From positions 29,531,654-29,595,653 of the forward strand of contig JACMZG010001863.1 of assembly GCA_018340805.1 (NCBI GenBank): DNA of 64,000 bases, read 5' to 3'. Below are positions 31,501 through 45,378 of the stretch, in pieces (the stretch's first letter is position 1; each line of letters starts with the position of its first letter). Origin of the DNA: Microvelia longipes. Taxonomy: Eukaryota > Arthropoda > Insecta > Hemiptera > Veliidae. The notes under the pieces were generated by a model. It was not told the DNA's origin and ran no database searches. It was given only the letters and a program-made list of their open reading frames with translations. The position numbers and the translations under genes are program-made.

Positions 31501-33170
31501 TTTTACTAAATAGTTTAAAGCAGAAGCAGAGGACAAATAAACAGTTAGAGGTACAGATTACCTCTAAAACCTCTATGATTGGTCTATAAATTATATCAAC
31601 ATTTTTTAAGCATTCTGATGTCAACGCCTTTTCCATAAATAAAATAAATTATATATAAATAATTTATATAATAATAATAAAGTAATTTTATATAAATATC
31701 CTCATAATAAATTATTAGTGTTTCAAAAAGCAAATGCAAATTTCCAAAATATTTTGGGGGGAAAAATATTGATGTTTATTTAATTCAACAAACGCATGAT
31801 ATTTGGGAGGGCTTAGCTCCTAAGCTCCTCCTCACCCAAAATCCTCCACCTATGTTTAGAAAGTTTTTTAAGATGGGATTGCGATTATTTTCTTATGCAG
31901 GTTTTTTAGCAAGTAAGCCTTTTGTGCAGTCTTTTTTAACTGTTTATTTTAACTGTAATTTATTCCTTATAACTTTGTTAAAGTTATAATTTAATTAAAA
32001 GTTGAAATCTTAATAAAATTATTATTTTGGATAAACCATGTTAAAGGTCTTATCGATTTTAAACCCCATCTTAAATGTCAGCTAGTTTTTTTATAATAAT
32101 TAATTTTTAATAACCTTGAAATAAATTTACGAAAAACAAGTGGGTTGAGAAGAACATTTGATTTCAACGAAGTTGAGATAAATGTAAGGACTCCATCATT
32201 TAAGCCCACTTATGTCTCACTTAGTTCGATGTCCTTTAACATAATTATGGTAAATAAAGAAATACACACCTTTGAGGGGGTTAAAAGAGTTACTTGAAAA
32301 GCAAGTAATATGTCCATTGATCAATTTGTGACAATTATTAAGATTTAAACTGGTTATAATTAAATATAATAAACTATTAAGATAAAGAGCGATATTTGTT
32401 GTTATAATATTACAACAAATATTATTATAGTTATTTGTATTATAAGTATATTTATTTTTTGTATTTAGTACATTTTCTTGCTTCTTAATGAGTCTTAGTT
32501 CTTTGACTAAGTAAAGACCAAGCACTTTAACTATTTCTGATTTCAAATCTTATAGTAGCAAGAATGGAATAAAATAAAAAAAGAGTGGATGAGTATGAGT
32601 TTTTATAAAACTTATAATTTATAAATTATATCTCAAGCAATATTACCGAGTAAAAGCGATGGACAATTTCCTATTTTTAAAACCATTTGGTTTTTCATTT
32701 TCAAATGCTCATCATATTAATACGAAATTACTCGGACAACCTAATTATATCGTGACTAAGATAATTGCATTTTTTCTTTTATCGCTACAGTTATTTACAC
32801 TTTCCTCTGGTAAATATTAACTGTCTAAACGCTATAAACAACAACAAACAGGTGAATAGAAGGAAATGTAGAAATTTTTGATAAGAATTGTCCTGATGAT
32901 GTCATAGTTTCATATTCCATAATCCATCATGATGTGACGGCATCTAGGACTGGCTATTGTTACAAGAGTAGTTGAATAAGACTTTTGTGTAAAAGTTATA
33001 ATACAACACCTTGTAGTGTTTACAATACAAATATCTATATCATTTTTTTGCAGAAAAGAGGTAGTTAAAACTAGTTCAGAATACCTAGTTAAAATAAATA
33101 AGATTGTTGGGTCCTGAGTTTATGGTTTTTTTGCTGCAAATAAATATAAAAAATCAAATAAATAGATTCA
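31501..33170. other. AT-rich non-coding stretch
   Basis: No exon recognised. A small palindrome lies near 32395-32425 (ATTTGTTGTTATAATATTAC facing its partner). Short open frames here lack family motifs. Confidence 0.35.
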
Positions 33171-33846
33171 TCATATTAACATAGTTCGCCTTACGGAATA
33201 ATTCCGGCGCAAAGGTCCGCAAGCCTCGCGAATGTTTTTAAAATGCGTGCTTCCGTGCTTAATAATCCATTTTTATGCGTTATAAACTGAGCAGTAGCAT
33301 CACACTTGTAGCAGTAGTAAGAGTGGGGAGGTCAAGCCTGGTGAATAGACCACACCTTTGGGTCCTTTTCACCAACCCCGAAATCAACCACTTATGACTT
33401 TATCTCCACTACTTTCTCCTCATCAAACCTGTGCTATGATGGATGAAATTAAGAATGCCTTGCCATTTTAGAGACTTCATTTCCTCTTCGTATAGCGTTC
33501 CAGTTCCAAATATTTGAAACATGAGCCTTCACAACTTATTCTTTAATTTTTCTGGATTTCCAAAGGAAATGCACATATTTTTCCCATAGATTATACAAAA
33601 CTTTAATCATAATTCCAAAACCGGCATTGCTTTGCATTTTTCGCTCTTGTTTAAAGCTCTGTTTATGCTCATTTATAGTGCATTTTCTTTGAAAAATTAA
33701 ATAACAAGTTGTATTGCTACTGCTCAGTTTATTAAGCGAATACAGAAAGCTTAAGCAAAAAATGGATTGTTAAGCACGGAAACACTCATTTCAAACAAAA
33801 CTCGTCCGGCTTGCGGACCTCCGCGCCAGAATTAGTGTTAATATGT
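33171..33846. mobile_element. Inverted-repeat element with about 120-bp diverged arms
   Basis: Left arm CATATTAACA, AGGTCCGCAAGCC, TTCCGTGCTTAATAATCCAT, AAACTGAGCAGTAG (33171-33302). The right arm (33717-33846) is its complement at roughly 75 percent. It encloses a LINE reverse-transcriptase tail, so it may be a non-autonomous DNA transposon that captured it. A solo right arm occurs at 15755. Confidence 0.7.
33300..33545 (-). pseudogene. Non-LTR reverse transcriptase C-terminal fragment inside the inverted-repeat element
   Basis: The minus-strand frame gives FGTGTLYEEEMKSLKWQGIL then NFIHHSTGLM, the classical end of jockey/CR1-like RTs. Followed by stops. Same family as 14260-14545. Confidence 0.6.
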
Positions 33847-34455
33847 CGATAAAAGATTATTCCTGTTACCAAGTTTCGAACCTAAGTACTCTGACTTTAA
33901 GTACTTAGAGTGGTCTAAATATTTCAAGTGGAAATATCTTTTGTCTTTTTTCCATTCATAGCTTAAAATACTGATAATTCATTTGCCACCATTAGTATTC
34001 GCATACTATTTGTTTTATTACTTTTAGCGAATTTTTATTACAAATATGTTTTACTTTGTACTGTATTGTTTGTATTTATAATAGTGTATTGTTGCATTTC
34101 TCCCCAAAATATAAAGGTTCAGACGTTTCTTCCTAATTATTAAATTCAAAAATAATTAAAAATAAAATATACGAAGTTTAACAAATACACATCAAACTGA
34201 GTTTAAATATTTAAAAAAATAATGGTTTCCTAGAAAATATTTTTTTTAATTGATACTTGGCCTTAAGATAAAATTACGGTTCGAGTTTGTACTTTCGTTG
34301 GAATTTTCCACTCATTAATAAAATATGTAAAATTTTATATTTTTAAATAAGTATGGAAGTATACAATTGTCCATACTTGTAAGTATGCATGAATATATTT
34401 ATTTAGCATGAATTCACTATGTTATGCTATGACAATAATTGGTACTTAGTTGGCA
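33847..34455. other. AT-rich non-coding stretch
   Basis: Nothing recognised apart from poly-T and poly-A runs. Confidence 0.35.
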
Positions 34456-34457
34456 CT

Positions 34458-35078
34458 TAGTTGACACAATAATCTAACTATTATGATCAACAAGAGTTGA
34501 CACTTACAATAATCTAACTATTATGGACAACAAGAGTTGACACTTACAAGAATCTATTATGGACATCAAGAGTGTTGACACAATAATCTGACTATTATGG
34601 ACAACAAGATTGTTGATACAATAATCTAACTATTATAAACAACAAGAGTGTTGACACAATAATCTAACCTATTATGGACAACAAGAGTGTTGATACAATA
34701 ATCTAACTATTATGGACAACAAGAGTGTTGATAAATAATCTAACTATTATGGACAACAAGAGTGTTGACACAATAATCTAACTATTATGGACAACAAGAG
34801 TGTTGATACAATAATCTAACTATTATGGACAACAAGAGTGTTGACTCAATAATCTAACTATTATAAACAACAAGAGTGTTGACACAATAATCTAACTATT
34901 ATAAACAACAATAGTGTTGACACAATAATCTAACTATTATAAACAACAATAGTGTTGACACAATAATCTAACTATTATGGACAACAAGAGTGTTGGCACA
35001 ATAATCTAACTATTATAAACAACAAGAGTTGACATTTACAATAGTCTAACTATTATGGACAACAAGAATTGACATAAG
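34458..35078. repeat. Minisatellite, about 16 units of about 36 bp
   Basis: The unit is ACAATAATCTAACTATTATG followed by GACAACAAGAGTGTTG, with variants TATAAAC and AACAATAG. Units near the edges are shorter (GAGTTGACACTTACAATAAT type), while the centre is homogeneous, as expected for an expanding array. Confidence 0.95.
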
Positions 35079-35784
35079 TTTGTGCTTATTATATATTTTA
35101 ATAAGCACATAACATGTATACCCGTATACATGAATATCTTTTAATAAAATATTTAACAAATCTTGACGCCAGAGATACTGTAGTTATAGCAAATTTCTTT
35201 TCCATATTTTAAGAAACATTCTTAAGGCTTTGAAAGTAAGCCAAAACTATGCAGGTTCAAGGATTAAAAAATTGCTTCGTGATCAACCTATTTAATCTTA
35301 TGATTTTGAACCGAGTTGACCTCCAACTGTATATTACCTAATTTTTCCTAAACTTCTGTTCTGCTACAATTTTTTCTTAATATTTTTTCAAAAAGAAAAT
35401 ATTTTGAGGAAGGGATACGTGGTTTTGAATGTTACTTTCTTATATAGAAAACCGCGACCGCTCGAAGAAGATTAAACCTGATGCTTTTACACTACATCTC
35501 CTAAGGCTAGGTCTTTGCTAGGATAACGGTATAACTAAAAGTTTAAAAGGAGTTGCTACCATCAAAAAATATATTTTATATAATATTTATTTTGCTTATC
35601 AACCGTTTTCTTAATCCCTTTTATTTTGATAGAAACTTATCTTAATATGTTTTAATATTAGACATTTCCCGTTTTCGTTAGCATTTAGCAATGCTTATTG
35701 TTTGAATGTGGTATTGAAATATCTTGTTAAAAACTAATTGAAAAAATTAGGTTCAACCCGTTGTGCATAAATTTAAAAATTCTG

Positions 35785-36490
35785 TTGAGGTGTACCTCAG
35801 GACTTTTCCACTTTGGACTCGATTCGCTCGTTTCCAGACGCACTCGATTCGAGTGCGTCTTAAGACTCGCTTTGCTCTTACTCAGACAGTAAAAACGTTT
35901 GTTTTATTCCCACCGGTCACCCATTACTTTTATTCCCATCCGGGTACTGACCTCACTCGATACTGTTTCGTGATCCAGCAGAAACCGCAGATATACTAGC
36001 TGTATTGAGATGAAAATTAAGTATTAAAGATAATAGTAGTTAAATCAGTGCCATAAAAATCATGATATCAGTGTTATAGCAAAGACTCAGTATTTACAAT
36101 AATTATTTTTTACATAAAGGGATACACTTGTACCAAATTCGATTATTTCTCGTTTTTTAACATTTTTTTAAACGTATATAATGTATTTATCGGTTAAAAT
36201 TTCAAATTTATCGAATCATTATTTAGCGTTTTATGAAATTTTTGCTGAGCAAATAATTATAGTCAATGACGTCAAAACAGTTCTGGAAAGCACAACTAGA
36301 ATTAAGATTGACGTTTGTGCCAAGTTTTAACTCATAAATACACTTGGGGTTAGTTACAATGACAACGGACGCTCACACACACACACATACAGACAGATCT
36401 TGGTTAAAACCTCTCAGAAGGTCTTAAAATCTTCTGAAACGAATAATTCAGGTGATTTAAATTATTATTAACATCGTTATTTCGGATTTT
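35785..36490 (-). mobile_element. 5S-module repeat with inner palindrome
   Basis: The 5S module at about 35905-35975 reads, on minus, GATCACGAAACAGTATCGAG, GAGGTCAGTACCCGGATGGG, then GTGACCGG, with a 12-base insertion inside box C. A perfect-arm palindrome AGACGCACTCGATTCGAGTG (35838-35862) interrupts the tail. Confidence 0.8.
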
Positions 36491-36599
36491 TAAACAGAAT
36501 TTCAATGCATATGATGTGTTATAGTATTAATATAAATATTACTAATATATATTATATTACATTAAGCATTGTTGATTCAGTAAATTAATTTTATAAGAG

Positions 36600-36692
36600 G
36601 TTATATTTACGTCGAGTCAAAGAATCAGCTACCGTCGATCCATGCTGTTGGATATGAATATCTAACAGCATGTATCAACGATAGCTGATTCG
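36600..36692. repeat. Hairpin formed by the CTACCGTCGAT family
   Basis: AGAATCAGCTACCGTCGAT... faces its complement (ATCAACGATAGCTGATTC) with almost no loop. A dispersed-repeat copy that has been inverted onto itself. Confidence 0.7.
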
Positions 36693-37284
36693 TCTATTCC
36701 ATGTTTTATTGTTTATTTAAATATAACATTAAAATGAAGTTCGCACGTCTCGGAGGTTTTCTTTCCCTTTGTTATCTTATTCTGTTATCGGAAATAATCC
36801 AAGTTTATTCCGTATTTTTATTATTCTTAAATAAAAATCTGTTAAGACCTATCACAGGCTTTATCATTTTTCCTATTTTCTTAGTTTGTCTTAAATAAGG
36901 TACTTAGTTTTATCATAGCTACAGTTTAAATTAATTTCTCACGCATCTCTAATTAAAAGTACGATCTTTTTTTCTTATGAATAAATATTTTTTTTTAGAA
37001 ACTAAAAGTTTTTTCCACCTTAATAAAGCGTATTTGATGGGAATTTTTTTAAATGTTTTCTAAGGTAATTTCCCATTAGGAAATCTCTATAGAAATAGTT
37101 ATACTCACGAAACTCAAACTCCAGTAAGGTTCATCACTAGACTAATTAAAAGAAAAACAAGTGAAAGTTAAAAAACACATTCCTACTCAATTACTGGTAT
37201 TAATCCTTTAAAAAGATCTGTGCCCTGAGTATCTTTAAGTTATTAAGTGTCCAAACAGTTTTGCAAATGTTTTAGTGCTGAAAG

Positions 37285-38150
37285 AAACACATTACAGCTG
37301 CGAAATTGTAGGTAATGTAGAATTTCAGGCACTTCTTTAGTATAGCAGGTTCTGAGTTATTCGTGTTTATTTACCTTTGTCATTTTAGTTCAAGAGCCGG
37401 ACCTGAAAAAATGCGACTCATTTTGTACTACTTCAAACCAAATGTTTTTGAAAATTTACCTTAAATTATGAAGAAATAACATTGTCTGCCCATGCAAAGT
37501 AGAGCCCTTCATATGGTTGCGCATGCTCAAAATTTTATGAAATGGCACAAATTTTAGTTTTCTTGAAATAAGGGGTTCCCCGTGGGTCTTGTGCAAAACA
37601 TGAATACATTTTTTGAAGATTATAAAATGTTTTTTAAAAAGAGTGTTTATTTATAAAAATCAGATAACTACAACCAAAGTTATGGATCTTTCAAAAGCAC
37701 CAAAAAAATCAGCGAATTTCTTTGAAAAAATATTGACTTCTTTTGCATTTTTTAGCTATTTAACAAATGGCATAGCTTTAGCTGTAGTTATCTGATTTTG
37801 ACGAAAATACACTCGTTTTTCCAACGAGAAAAAAATGTTCTCTTCATGTTTTGCACCCGACCTATAGGGAAACTTATTGCAAGACAACTGGAATTTGTGC
37901 GATTTTCTAATTCTTTGAGCGAGCGTATTTATATGAAGGGCTCCACTCTGAATAGGCAGGCTTCATAATTTAAGATATATTTTCAGAAAAGTTTGGTTTG
38001 AAGTAGTACCAAATAATTCACATTTTTTAGGCTTGGCTATGGATTATTTGTATCAATTATTATGTTGTGATATATAAATATTAAACATAGGAGGTATCTA
38101 TTCTAAGGAAGTGCCTAAATTTATTGCTAAGACTGTAATGCACTTAAGGA
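37285..38150. repeat. Large imperfect fold-back repeat (arms about 380-400 bp)
   Basis: Paired segments include CATTACAGC...GGCACTTCTTTAGTATA with its partner at 38100-38140, TGTACTACTTCAAACCAAA with 38000-38020, and TCAGATAACTACAACCAAAG with 37770-37794. Interrupted by small indels. The central 85 bp may be a loop. No conserved ORF. Confidence 0.75.
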
Positions 38151-38250
38151 CGAGGAAGCTCAAAGGAGTTCTTTGAGCTTGTTCGCTCTTTTGTGCATTA
38201 GAGACTTAGCAATAAAATTAGATACTTCTCTAGTTTAGACCTCCAAGATG
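38089..38250. repeat. Second palindrome overlapping the end of the fold-back
   Basis: Arms 38089-38166 and 38171-38250 (GGAGGTATCTATTCTAAG against CTCTAGTTTAGACCTCC) close with GTTC. A degenerate third copy of one arm lies at 38480-38610 in direct orientation, so the region grew by repeated copying of one segment. Confidence 0.7.
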
Positions 38251-39349
38251 TTAAAACTTTATAAATTGATTCGATTTGATTTAAACACATCGAAGCATTC
38301 GGAGGTTTTTTTTATGAATGAGATTAAAATGAGACATTTTTATGAATGACGTGTGACGTCATTGCAGGAATTGGTATAAGCTGTTAGCATTAAAACTTCT
38401 TTATTTATTCCTGCAAATACATCAATGCTGGACTTCATAAAAACTCTCCAATTGAATCACCTCATTAAAATCTATCAACTTGGCGATTTTTTTATATTAA
38501 TTGTGTTAATTGTTATGTTGTGATTTATGAATATTAATCAAAGGAGTTATCTAAAATCTAATCTAAAGAATTGCCTACATTTTTTGCTTAAACTGTATTG
38601 CAATACTGTGCAATACTAGAAATATTTTTTGCTAATATTATAAATAAATATATTATATATAATATTATAAATAAATATATTATATACTATATTTAAAGAA
38701 TTAACTTCCGATCTACTATAAACTTTAAAGTGCTGGAGTATTTCTTGAATTTCTAAAAAATACTAATTAAGTAAAGCAAAATATTAATTACTTTAAATAA
38801 AAAGAAATCCTAAAAATATGTCAAAACTTTTATTTGTAACTGTCTTGCCCAGGAAGGTTTGGTTTTATTTTTAGTTTAAAGATTTGTGTTAATAATAAAT
38901 AATTTTAAAGTTAAACTACTTTTTAATGCTTTATAATTTATAGTATTTAGTTGAATTTTAAAATAGATTTATCCCTTAAATGTATTTTTTTAGAATAGAT
39001 TCCAACATATGAAAGTATAGATTTATTTCAGATACTCAAGAATTATTGAATGTTTTGATTACTAATACCTTATTTTTCATATAATTCTTCTCTCTGACAT
39101 AGGACCTAGTATTAAACTCGTTTCTTAGTGTATTATTATTTATGTATACATTACAGTAAATTATTAAATAATAGTATCTAATATTTCATTAAATAAAATA
39201 TTTCCATAAATCGAAAAAAGGGTACGATAATTGATTTTAAATTAGTTGTATTAATAATCTTATGCTGAGGAATGACCTACTGCCGACTTCAAATAAATTA
39301 AAGTTTAAAAATCTAATTTTAATGTTATGATTGAATTTTTGTTTTTTTA

Positions 39350-39484
39350 CTTTTCTTTATTTCACCGTAGGTATATATAGGAAATATTGTGTTAGAATAA
39401 AAACCAGAAGGAAAGATTTTATCTGAATTTTAAGTTTCATGTGTTTTTAAGACCTCCTGAGTGATTTTTACAAAGTTGTCTATC

Positions 39485-39532
<48 letters not shown>

Positions 39533-39605
39533 GTGTGTGTGTGTGTGTGTGTGTGATTTCTGTTATCTCCTAATGTGTTTCACAAGAGAGCTGAAACCTG
39601 CTAAT
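39350..39605 (+). mobile_element. 5S-module repeat 5' part with expanded (GT)n
   Basis: CACCGTAGGTATATATAGGA and AAGACCTCCTGAGTGATTTT match the family's left end. The short TGTGTG tract of the family has expanded to about 70 bp (39485-39555). Confidence 0.8.
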
Positions 39606-42600
39606 TTATATCATTTATCAATAATTTTGTTTTAGTTATGAGGTTTAATTAAGTAGTATGTAATTATATCGTTATTTGGATAAGAATAAAAGGCAGCACA
39701 TCATTTATATTCACTTTTTCAGAAAACAGGAGCTCTGGAAAGTTTGTCTTGGGGTAATGAGTCAGTCATATTTAAGTTAACATTAAAACTAAGGCAGCAA
39801 TATTAGCATTGTTTAGCGTCCAAGTCGACCAGTACAAGTAATATTTTAAAAATGACTCATTATGACGTTATCCCTGTTGTAAAAATATGAAAATTCAACT
39901 TACTCGAGTTCTTTGTAACTGGATATCACTTATTCAGAGTTAAAAAGAGGGCTGGTGAGGTGAGTTAGAGCTAAGTGGGTAGAAAACTTAAGGTCGTTTC
40001 AAAAACTAATAAAATACGTGTTGTGTTGACTTTTATTATCACCCACTTAAAGTATTTTTAAAGTACCGGTGTCAGACTTCTTCCCACACGGCCTGGTGCA
40101 AAAAAAGAGTGCGTCAGACTTGTCCCGAATTATTGCTTGTATCGACTTTCATGGATAGCTAGTTACAAAAAAAAACACATATTGGAATTTGTTTCGATTT
40201 TAAACTATTTCAGTCGAATTTTGATGATTTTATTTAATTATCATTTAAACGAATTGTTTAATATTGGAATAAAAAATGTGTTTTTGCATCCCTATAATAC
40301 TAATTTTAACCCCAATTCTTACATCCAAATTAACTTCAACGTATTATTTAGTGTTCAATTAAGTTATTGGTAAGGTTATATTGTAGGTAATTCTTTCTAC
40401 TGTATTAAAAAACTATTAAATAAAATAACTTTAACATCCGCAAATCCGAACAACATTATACGCGAAATTTTCTTATGAAAAACTGTTATTGTTAATAGTG
40501 TTATAAATTTTATGTAGAGGAACCACGGAGATATGTCTTCATTTTGCGTAAGAAATAAATAAAATAGTTTTAAGCAATTAGCAATAAATAACTCAAGAAA
40601 ACGTTTATTGAAGACTAGGCCAAAATTACAAATTGGTCTTTACAATTACACAGCAATTGAATTACAGTGGATATTTTTTTATTTATAGCGAAAGGATTGA
40701 TATACTGTTTCCTTGGGAAATCACTTTCAGTTTTGTACGCATTCAAAGGTACCAGTGGATGAGTAGAGATGTACCTCTATTCACATGTGTTAGTGTGTGG
40801 TCATCGTTGCATGAAGTCTATGGCAGGTGAGGTGAGAGTGTCCTACTTTGTGAACCTTTACCCAAGAGTTCACTCACCTTTATACGTACCTCCGCGTACC
40901 CATAATTTTGAAGTTCAAAGAACAAATTTAAATAAACAATGTAACAATAGATCGAATTATCTGTCGGGAAATTGTCACCATTCTTTTGAGTGATGCACGG
41001 CTGACCATCTAATTTTTTATGTGATATTTTAGACTGCCTCAATCTTTAGACATGACATCAAAGGAAAAATTAATGGTCCATAACTTAGTAGATATTATCT
41101 GACTATCCCTTTACATTATACTAGCGTAAAAGATTCGACTTAAGGTAATAAGAATACTTTAGTGCACTTAAGTATACACAAAAAGAGAAAAGTGCAATTA
41201 AAATTTATTTTCTTCTTCCCTTATTAAGTCTTTTCTAGCTATCTCTTCGCTCAATTAATTGTATAATTAGGAAAGAAAAAGCAATACTACTTTGAGTCAA
41301 GGGCACAATTAAACCTTTTAACAATCATTAATTTACTGTGAATTTCTGGAAAGATAATTTTATGAAGTAAAAATCCATATTATAAGGTTTCTACCAGATA
41401 AGGTAAATATTTCATGTCGAAAAGCTTAACTTCGTTAATGCTTTCAGCTATCTCTTAAAAATTTCGTAACAATTGAGTTATTTTTGAGTTAACACACTTG
41501 CTTGTTTTTTAAATGAAGTTCATTAGTTATTTTAGTAAATAATGCCTTACTGACTCTCTGACTAGTCTGTTTTACCTAACTAATCATCCCACTATGCAGT
41601 GCTATCAGTTACGACATTCAAATGCGAGAGTGTTCCCTCATTCACAACTACAGAGATAACGGATAACCTAAAGCTTATATACTTGTAGTGGAATACTATT
41701 GTTTTACTTAGTTATTTCGTCATTTCACGAACACTTTTGATGTTTTTAAAAGCAGAAAAATACTTCCGTTAGGTGCGTTGCGCTGGCAGCCTCCTCGTTT
41801 CTCTTCTCATGTCATTCCCCTTATTTTGTCTAGAGTGAGGATTTTCGTTCTTTCTCTTCTCAAGACTATTGTACTAGCGGCTATGTCACGTAAAAAATTC
41901 TTTATCTCAAACACTTGACAGCCTTTTTTATTCAAGACAGGCATTCTTAATGTTTTGTGGTCTCAGAAAATAGTCGTATGCATTACACATTTTAATCACA
42001 TGTCAAAGTAAAGTAAATATACATGACCTATAACAGTACTTTAAATTATAGGTGTTTCTTCCAAGGAGTGGTTGTTTCGTGTTGACAGACTTCTTGAGAA
42101 AAGAGCATACGTTGCTATACGTTGTGTGGTCCTAGTTTTCTTTACTTTTTAGTTATTCTCTCTTTCTCTATTTCGTAGTTAAGATTTCAGTTTACTAGTG
42201 GATGGGGAGAGCAATATGCCAAAATTGTGTGGCCACCGATTTCCAGAAAAAGTAAAGAGAGTTTAAAAGTATAGGAAAGCCTTTTAATTCGTCTTTTCAC
42301 TGTCATAATTAATTTTTAATATTTTTTAAAATTTTTAATATTTAGGCCTTCAAGTTATTTTAAATTAAGTTTGTTTTATGAAACAAACAAAAATACGGCT
42401 CGATATGTTTATAACCTGACGGTAAGAAGCTCATTGTATTGCCAGCATAGGAACTGCTGTATCTGCATCATTAAAGATCTTTGCAGTTGACGAATACAAA
42501 CCTACTTTCTTCTCTTAATAACAGTTTAACTGTCTACTCTGTTTTTATTACTGTTGTAATAAAAAACAGCCTTAGTGCCCTAATACAGCGCCCAAACTAG

Positions 42601-43825
42601 CGGAATGGTTAGCGGAACTAGCGAGACTACCGATAAGTTATATCAGTTGTATATTTAATAGTGATTCTATCAACATGATCCATTTTCTTGATTCTTTTAC
42701 AAACTTTATATGTTATGTTAATAATTAATAATTTATTATTATTAAATATGTTAGATAATAGTTAAAAAACTTCAGAAAATGTTGTACATTGCATTAATGG
42801 ATGTAACAAGCATCCATTACATTTTAAGGTGTCTTACACAATTTTACTATGTCAACTATTCATGTTTTGCAAAACTCGGTGGTATCAAGTGATACTAGTT
42901 TATGTATTTTTATTATTTGTTTGTGTTGAAAAGTTTATGTTTTACCAATATTTCAAACCGCAGCTAGATCTTGTTTAGCTGCTAGTGCTAGTTTTGAAGA
43001 CATAGTATGTGTGTATACTATGTCTAGTAGCTGGTATATGAGCACACGGGGTTAAGTAAGAATAATTCTCAAGGGTCTTGTCTTTCTCAATTTATGTTCT
43101 AGAATACCATGCTCAATCTACTTTGTTTTTCTTCACATGACATCTAAAAGTATTAATTTATAATAATTTAATAAATTTCATAGTAAATTAATTAATTAAT
43201 AATTATGAAAGATGTTTATCTTAAGGATTCCTAGTCCGCGTGGCTGGTATATCATTGATCATTGTTTCACACACAATACCTATTAACCATATAAATGAAA
43301 CGAAACAATGTATTAATTAAACTTAATGCCGATTCTTTTTCCAACTTATTATTCGCTAAGAAAAGAATACTATTTAAGTCCACCTTTCGATTGCCTACAG
43401 CTAAGCCTCTATTCAAATGAATCCTATTGCTTACATCTTTGATTTTTAACCAGTCATTAGAAAGTTTTTGTTGTTATATCTTCGCTGAAAATTATTCGAT
43501 TCTTTAAATACAATTTATCTATACAGAATAATATTCTTATTATCGTTATCACTTCAAACAGGAATCATATTAGTACAGTCAAACTATAATATGAGTTCAA
43601 AGAGAAATTATTTTAACTATGTAGAATATCCAACACCCTTGGGCAGAGGTACCCATATTGGGGGAGAAAGAAATATAGGGCTTTAAAGTTTATCAAGGAG
43701 TATCTAATATATCCATAGTTTTATTTTAAAAAAAAGTAAAGGAAATAAGTGAGTGACAAATCTCCATAAGTATAATTAGAGGGGCTTATTTTGTTTATTT
43801 TTACCAAGATTTCGTATACAATTTA
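39606..43825. other. 4.2 kb without a recognised gene
   Basis: AT-rich with isolated less AT-rich patches (40740-41050, 41760-41900). Short open frames in both directions have no recognisable motif or paired splice signals. This could be a long intron or intergenic DNA. Confidence 0.35.
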
Positions 43826-43828
43826 CGA

Positions 43829-44435
43829 TTCATGTGTAATACCAAGCTTTCCATGTGTAATTTCATGTCTAAGAATTTCATGTGTAATCATATGAAATGC
43901 TAGTAAGCTTTTCATGTGGAATCATATGTAATTCATGTTTAATACCAACCTTTTCGTGTGTTATTGTATGTGTATTATCACATGAAATGCATGTGTAATA
44001 CCAACCTTTTCATGTGTTATTTCATGTGTAGTCATATGCAATTCTAGTAGCTTTTCATGTGTAATCATATGAAACTCATGTGTAATACCAAGCTTATCAT
44101 GTGAAATACCAAGCATTTCATGTATAATACTAAGCTTATCATGTGTAATACTAAGCTTATCATATGTAATACTAAGCTTTTCGTGTGTAATCATTTGAAA
44201 TTTATGTGTAATGCCAAGTTTTTCATGTGTAATTTCATATGTAAGCTTTTTATGTTTAATTTTATATGTAAGCTTTTCATGCGTAATCATTTAAAATTTA
44301 TGTGTAATGCCAAGCTTTTCATGTATAATTTTATATGTAAGCTTCTCATGCGTAATAATTTAAAATTTATGTGTAACGCGAAGCTTTTCATATGTATGTT
44401 CATGTGTAATCAAATGAAATTAATTTGTAATAACA
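43829..44435. repeat. Degenerate 21-bp-class tandem array (CATGTGTAATACCAAGCTT)
   Basis: Units such as TCATGTGTAATACCAAGCTT and TCATATGAAATTCATGTGTA recur over 600 bp. Unit lengths often divisible by three keep frames open on both strands, giving repetitive ITHEKL and MCNTKL translations that are artefacts of the array. Confidence 0.9.
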
Positions 44436-45171
44436 TCACAAGAAAGATAAATTTAAGTAATTATTTCCTTTATTTTTAAAAAAAAATAAAATACATTATC
44501 GTTATACATGAACTGTTTTACCTTTAATATTTTTAGTATATTATTATGTTATTGATTGTAAGAAGGTCTTAACAAATTTAAACTGCTTTACGAAGCCCAC
44601 ACCTTGAGGCTTGAGGGCAATTTAATTTAAGCAAGCGTAAAGCGTTTAGACTTTAGGTTGTATCGATTAAGCAATAGCCTTTATTTTTATAACTTATATA
44701 ATATAGTGTATTCTCTTTACCTAATACACGTTCATATTTTTGTAAGTTTATAATTTATCATTTTGTAGTCTTTTTGAGGTAATTTTAAAAAGATCTTTCC
44801 TTTTTTCTTTTTGTAATTTAGATTTTAAAGAACTTTCTCTTAAAATAGACTCATTTTATGTCAGATTCGTTTTATATTTTATAAGCGCGGAAATATAATT
44901 TAGTTTACTGCGTTTTTTTACAAAAATTTAAAAGAAAAGTTTTTCATTTCAAATAAAACTTTTACCAAGATTTTGGATTTGTTTTTTCACTTTGAATGGT
45001 TTAGTAAGCACCAGTTAATCGATACGCAAACAACAGTGAATATAACAAAATCGAGAATCTTACTTGCACAATTGAGCGAATTTAAAAAAATAATAATATT
45101 AACAAACCTATTATTATTATTATTATTATTTAAGACGGAGCTATTGCTTTAAAACTTACCAGCTTTATTGA

Positions 45172-45378
45172 TTAAGACTGTTTTAAGACAATAAGAACTA
45201 AGACATGGCAGTGTATTTTTTGTTTTCAGACTACTTTAAGACAATAAGAATTAAGACATGGCAGTGTCTTTATTGTTTAAGACTGCTTTAAGACAATAAG
45301 AACTAAGACATGGCCGTGTCTTTATTGTTTAACACTGATTTAAGACATTAAGAACTAAGACATGTCAGTGTCTTAGTT
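45172..45378. repeat. Four copies of an about 61-bp repeat
   Basis: The unit is TTTAAGACAATAAGAACTAA, GACATGGCAGTGTCTTTATT, GTTTAAGACTG. The last unit ends in an inverted partner (CATGTCAGTGTCTTAGTTCT). Confidence 0.9.

Noticed and set aside
34458..35078. CRISPR-like array of about 36-bp repeats
   Set aside because: The units are contiguous without unique spacers, in eukaryotic DNA; it is a minisatellite.
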